Position numbers and translations under genes: made by a program
Notes under the pieces: model-generated
The model's database searches: none
Seen by the model: the letters and a program-made list of their open reading frames with translations, nothing else
What the model was told of the DNA's origin: nothing
Shown here: piece by piece, positions 8,127 through 9,240 of the stretch
Position numbering within the stretch: the stretch's first letter is position 1
Layout: each line of letters starts with the position of its first letter
Source: JBMYQA01 sp049600855
GTDB lineage: Bacteria > Bacteroidota > Bacteroidia > Cytophagales > Flammeovirgaceae
Length of the DNA stretch: 9,240 nt
Assembly: GCA_049600855.1 (NCBI GenBank)
Contig: JBMYQA010000251.1
Coordinates: forward strand, 1 to 9,240
Reading direction: 5' to 3'

Positions 8127-8166
8127 AATTTAACTCAAGCGATTTTTTACTGTTAACTTTCTAATA

Positions 8167-9240
8167 ATGAATAAGTTATTTTTTGTCATCCTCATCGTTA
8201 TGGGGAGTGTGGTTGCCGCACAAGCACAGCGAAAAGAAGTGGAAAAAGATTGTTGGACTTCTTTTACACAAGCTATTGACGTTTCCCATATTAAGCAAAA
8301 AACAAAGTTCCGCGTTTCTGCTTATGTAAAGGTGGAAGGCAATGACCAATACACATTGGCTGGGGTTTGGGCTAGGGTGGATACGGCTAAAACAGGCTCA
8401 TCCTTTTTTGATAATATGGATGATCGGCCCATTAGATCTCGTCGTTGGCGCAGGTATATGGTAGAAGGGGAGATGGATGACCGAGCCGATAAGGTGTATT
8501 TTGGTGGGTTATGCAAGTATGGAGGTAAATTTTATTTCGACAAGTTTGAGTTTCAACTGCAAAATAAGAAAGGCGAATTTGAAACGATTCCGATTAAAAA
8601 TCATGACTTTGAGGAAACCGTAAGTAACAATACGATACCTGGCTGGATGGAAGGAATTCGTGCGGATTTACAGGTACGTGTGCTTACTTACGATTACGCG
8701 AGTACAGATGATGCTGTGGAAGGAAATAAAGCATTAATGATAGATGGCACTAGAGCAGAGGCGGATTTAACTTACCTGATTGGCCCGATTGATGGCTACA
8801 CACCTCAAATTGGGGCAATGGTGAGCATGTTGACGAATGTAACGAATGAACTGGAGTACCTGGTGAAAAATTTGAGTCAAGAAGAAATAGATTGGTTATT
8901 TGATGAAAAAGCGAATTCAATTGGAGCGATAATCATGTATTTGATTGCCGTAGAAGATGCTTATCAACTCTATACGTTTGAGAATAGAAGACGCACTGCT
9001 GAAGAGCGTGAAAAATGGAGCGCTGCCATGAAATTAGGTGACGAAGGACGCGAAAAGTTTAAAGGAAAACCCATTTCATATTACCTAGAACAGTACCGAG
9101 AAGTGAGGGCAAAAACCTTAGCAGAGCTTAAAAAGCGTGACGATGAGTGGTTTAAACAAGCTTTAAGGCCAGATGCCTTACACAATAATCATTATTGCTG
9201 GTTTGCCATGACGGGACTAATCTCTAACTATATCGGACAA
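8167..9240 (+). CDS. Exported jelly-roll plus DinB/DUF664-like protein, 3' partial
   Basis: The frame starts at ATG 8167 and stays open to the window end (358 residues visible). This start is favoured because it gives a clean Sec signal peptide: MNKLFFVILIVMGSVVAAQA with likely cleavage after Ala20 (A-Q-A before Gln21). There is no lipobox Cys, so a periplasmic or secreted protein is expected. Residues about 30-195 form a beta-rich domain with LAGVWARVD, FFDNMDDRPI and FGGLCKYGGKFYFDKF, a CBM-like jelly roll also found ahead of other enzymes in Bacteroidota. Residues about 216-358 look like a DinB/DUF664 four-helix domain: KANSIGAIIMYLIAVEDAY and the C-terminal WFAMTGLISNYIGQ. The usual metal ligands appear missing (Tyr258, Leu351 and Tyr355 where His is normal), so enzymatic activity is doubtful. 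No Shine-Dalgarno is visible, which is normal for this phylum. It is separated from the RHS gene by a terminator-like hairpin. Confidence 0.85.
   Translation, partial: MNKLFFVILIVMGSVVAAQAQRKEVEKDCWTSFTQAIDVSHIKQKTKFRVSAYVKVEGNDQYTLAGVWARVDTAKTGSSFFDNMDDRPIRSRRWRRYMVEGEMDDRADKVYFGGLCKYGGKFYFDKFEFQLQNKKGEFETIPIKNHDFEETVSNNTIPGWMEGIRADLQVRVLTYDYASTDDAVEGNKALMIDGTRAEADLTYLIGPIDGYTPQIGAMVSMLTNVTNELEYLVKNLSQEEIDWLFDEKANSIGAIIMYLIAVEDAYQLYTFENRRRTAEEREKWSAAMKLGDEGREKFKGKPISYYLEQYREVRAKTLAELKKRDDEWFKQALRPDALHNNHYCWFAMTGLISNYIGQ

Larger units (their letters stand above)
7678..8166. other. Intergenic region without a convincing gene
   Basis: No reading frame here looks like a real gene on either strand. 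The longest plus-strand candidate is a 23-residue frame at 7855-7926 that overlaps the terminator stem. The region instead carries at least five inverted repeats (7700-7733, 7746-7759, 7835-7873, 8060-8084, 8093-8126). Several hairpin arms share the core ACAAGT/ACTTGT, also found at 7982-7987 and 8013-8018. It may be a decayed or repeat-derived spacer between the two genes. Confidence 0.6.

Noticed and set aside
8154..8161. TAACTTTC as the -7 promoter element of the secreted DinB-like gene
   Set aside because: It ends only five bases before the ATG, which would leave almost no leader, and the last position of the consensus is wrong.

Overview
The window looks like the chromosome of a member of the Bacteroidota. 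The evidence is the style of the giant RHS protein (an N-terminal Fn3-like end, a YFDG/RQS block, LamG and jelly-roll inserts, and a core ending in DPLADEYPWN...AFAENRVIDGIDLEGLE), a pGFEA-type beta motif common in secreted Bacteroidota proteins, weak Shine-Dalgarno signals, and a secreted jelly-roll/DinB-like protein of a type seen in this phylum. I cannot assign a genus.

Layout. Bases 1-7677 are one very long plus-strand reading frame, already open at base 1, so its real start lies upstream. It encodes at least 2558 residues of an RHS-repeat polymorphic-toxin-like protein. In order it holds: the end of an Fn3-like domain; the conserved block that precedes Bacteroidota RHS regions; a large Cys-containing, mostly helical region; a LamG/concanavalin-like domain; a second jelly roll; about 1000 residues of Cys-free YD-repeat shell with a small pGFEA insertion; the RHS core; and a 258-residue AT-rich C-terminal tip. 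The tip has the residue pattern of a papain/C39-like cysteine peptidase or amidase. Bases 7678-8166 contain no convincing gene. They hold a cluster of inverted repeats, one of which is a good bidirectional terminator candidate, and a hairpin just ahead of the next gene. From 8167 to the window end runs the start of a second plus-strand gene: a Sec-exported protein with an N-terminal jelly roll and a C-terminal DinB/DUF664-like helical domain that seems to lack its metal-binding histidines.

How they fit together. The first gene is best read as a surface or secreted toxin-delivery shell whose tip is a swappable effector; the fall in GC near 6700, inside the core, marks the likely exchange point. 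No immunity gene follows within the window, which is unusual if the tip is a toxin against kin. The second gene is separated by about 490 bases and a terminator-like hairpin, so it is probably an independent transcription unit with no evident functional link to the RHS gene.
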